Assembly (NCBI GenBank): GCA_009705865.1
Contig: WLSJ01000104.1
Coordinates: 1-5,634, forward strand
DNA from: Actinomycetota bacterium
GTDB lineage: Bacteria > Actinomycetota > Acidimicrobiia > Acidimicrobiales > Ilumatobacteraceae
Reading direction: 5' to 3'
Length of the DNA: 5,634 nt
The translations under genes were made by a program, and so were the position numbers. The notes beneath the pieces are model-generated. The model saw only the letters and a program-made list of their open reading frames with translations, was not told where the DNA came from and searched no databases. This document shows positions 5,469-5,634 of the stretch, one piece after another (the stretch's first letter is position 1; each line of letters starts with the position of its first letter).

Positions 5469-5634
5469 TTACTTCGGCGGGCCGCCTTTTGTAAAGGCAG
5501 TTCCTGGAGGATCAATAGCCCATGCAGGCGATTCTCCCCATGCATCTTCGTAGACAAGCCCCGCCATTGGCACACGGCGAACCGGCCCATGATTGCCAGC
5601 AGGTTTCCCTAGCGAGATTGATGCAGCGATCAAC
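5469..5634 (-). CDS. C-terminal end of an unidentified protein (partial, runs off the window)
   Basis: A minus-strand frame is open from the window edge to a TAA at 5469-5471, giving the last 54 residues of a protein. The tail contains LGKPAGNHGPVRRVP, then MAGLVYEDAWG, and ends in TAFTKGGPPK. The composition (Trp, Gly, Pro and charged residues, no low-complexity run) and the gap-free fit against the amidohydrolase stop argue that it is a real gene. I do not recognise the family from this fragment. The final residues GGPPK are encoded by the same bases that form the terminator-like hairpin of the amidohydrolase. No function is proposed. Confidence 0.72.
   Translation of the reverse strand, partial: LIAASISLGKPAGNHGPVRRVPMAGLVYEDAWGESPAWAIDPPGTAFTKGGPPK
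5476..5490 (+). terminator. Terminator-like hairpin after the amidohydrolase, inside the opposing gene
   Basis: GGCG (5476-5479) and CGCC (5483-5486) pair around a three-base loop and are followed by TTTT (5487-5490), eight bases past the amidohydrolase stop. The stem is short but wholly GC and the spacing suits an intrinsic terminator. A second overlapping hairpin, GCCTTT (5484-5489) with AAAGGC (5493-5498), competes with it. Both lie in the coding sequence of the minus-strand gene. Confidence 0.5.

Noticed and set aside
1..5634. A defence, mobile or toxin-antitoxin system
   Set aside because: Every gene either fits a metabolic, translational or membrane family or is too short to judge; there are no transposases, nucleases, paired small genes, terminal repeats or retron/CRISPR-like structures.

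Overview
The window looks like a compact chromosomal segment from a free-living actinobacterium. The best guess is an aquatic member of Acidimicrobiia. The grounds are indirect: GC is close to 50% by eye, one secreted domain hangs on a Thr/Val-rich linker typical of that class, and the amidohydrolase and ArfB proteins resemble actinobacterial versions from memory. Three starts also look leaderless, with a -10 box six bases before the ATG, which is common in Actinobacteria. No mobile element, CRISPR array, tRNA, rRNA or phage gene was seen.

Layout, left to right. Bases 1-30 probably hold the first ten codons of a gene leaving the window on the minus strand. A DUF1330 protein (182-493, +) meets a GNAT acetyltransferase (490-1056, -) tail to tail, with their stop codons overlapping. 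The GNAT gene and an ArfB-type ribosome-rescue hydrolase (1095-1505, +) diverge from a 38-base gap holding two apparent leaderless promoters. ArfB then abuts, stop against stop, a two-gene minus-strand unit. That unit is an RhlG-like short-chain dehydrogenase (2869-3678) followed by a five-helix membrane protein with a His/Cys-rich exported domain (1506-2858). The dehydrogenase diverges across a 107-base gap from an amidohydrolase of the N-acyl-D-amino-acid deacylase type (3786-5468, +). The amidohydrolase again abuts, stop against stop, the 3' end of a minus-strand gene that runs off the window (5469-5634).

Functionally this is a mixed housekeeping and metabolic neighbourhood. Only the dehydrogenase and the membrane protein form a clear operon, and they share a hairpin over their stop/start junction that suggests translational coupling. 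The dehydrogenase and amidohydrolase share a divergent control region and may be co-regulated, but no common pathway can be read from the sequence.

The points most worth following are: the strict alternation of head-to-head and tail-to-tail pairs with no space at any convergent junction; the overlapping leaderless promoters; the uncharacterised exported domain with invariant-looking His and Cys residues; and an amidohydrolase that keeps only half of the canonical metal site. No obviously new multi-gene system was found.
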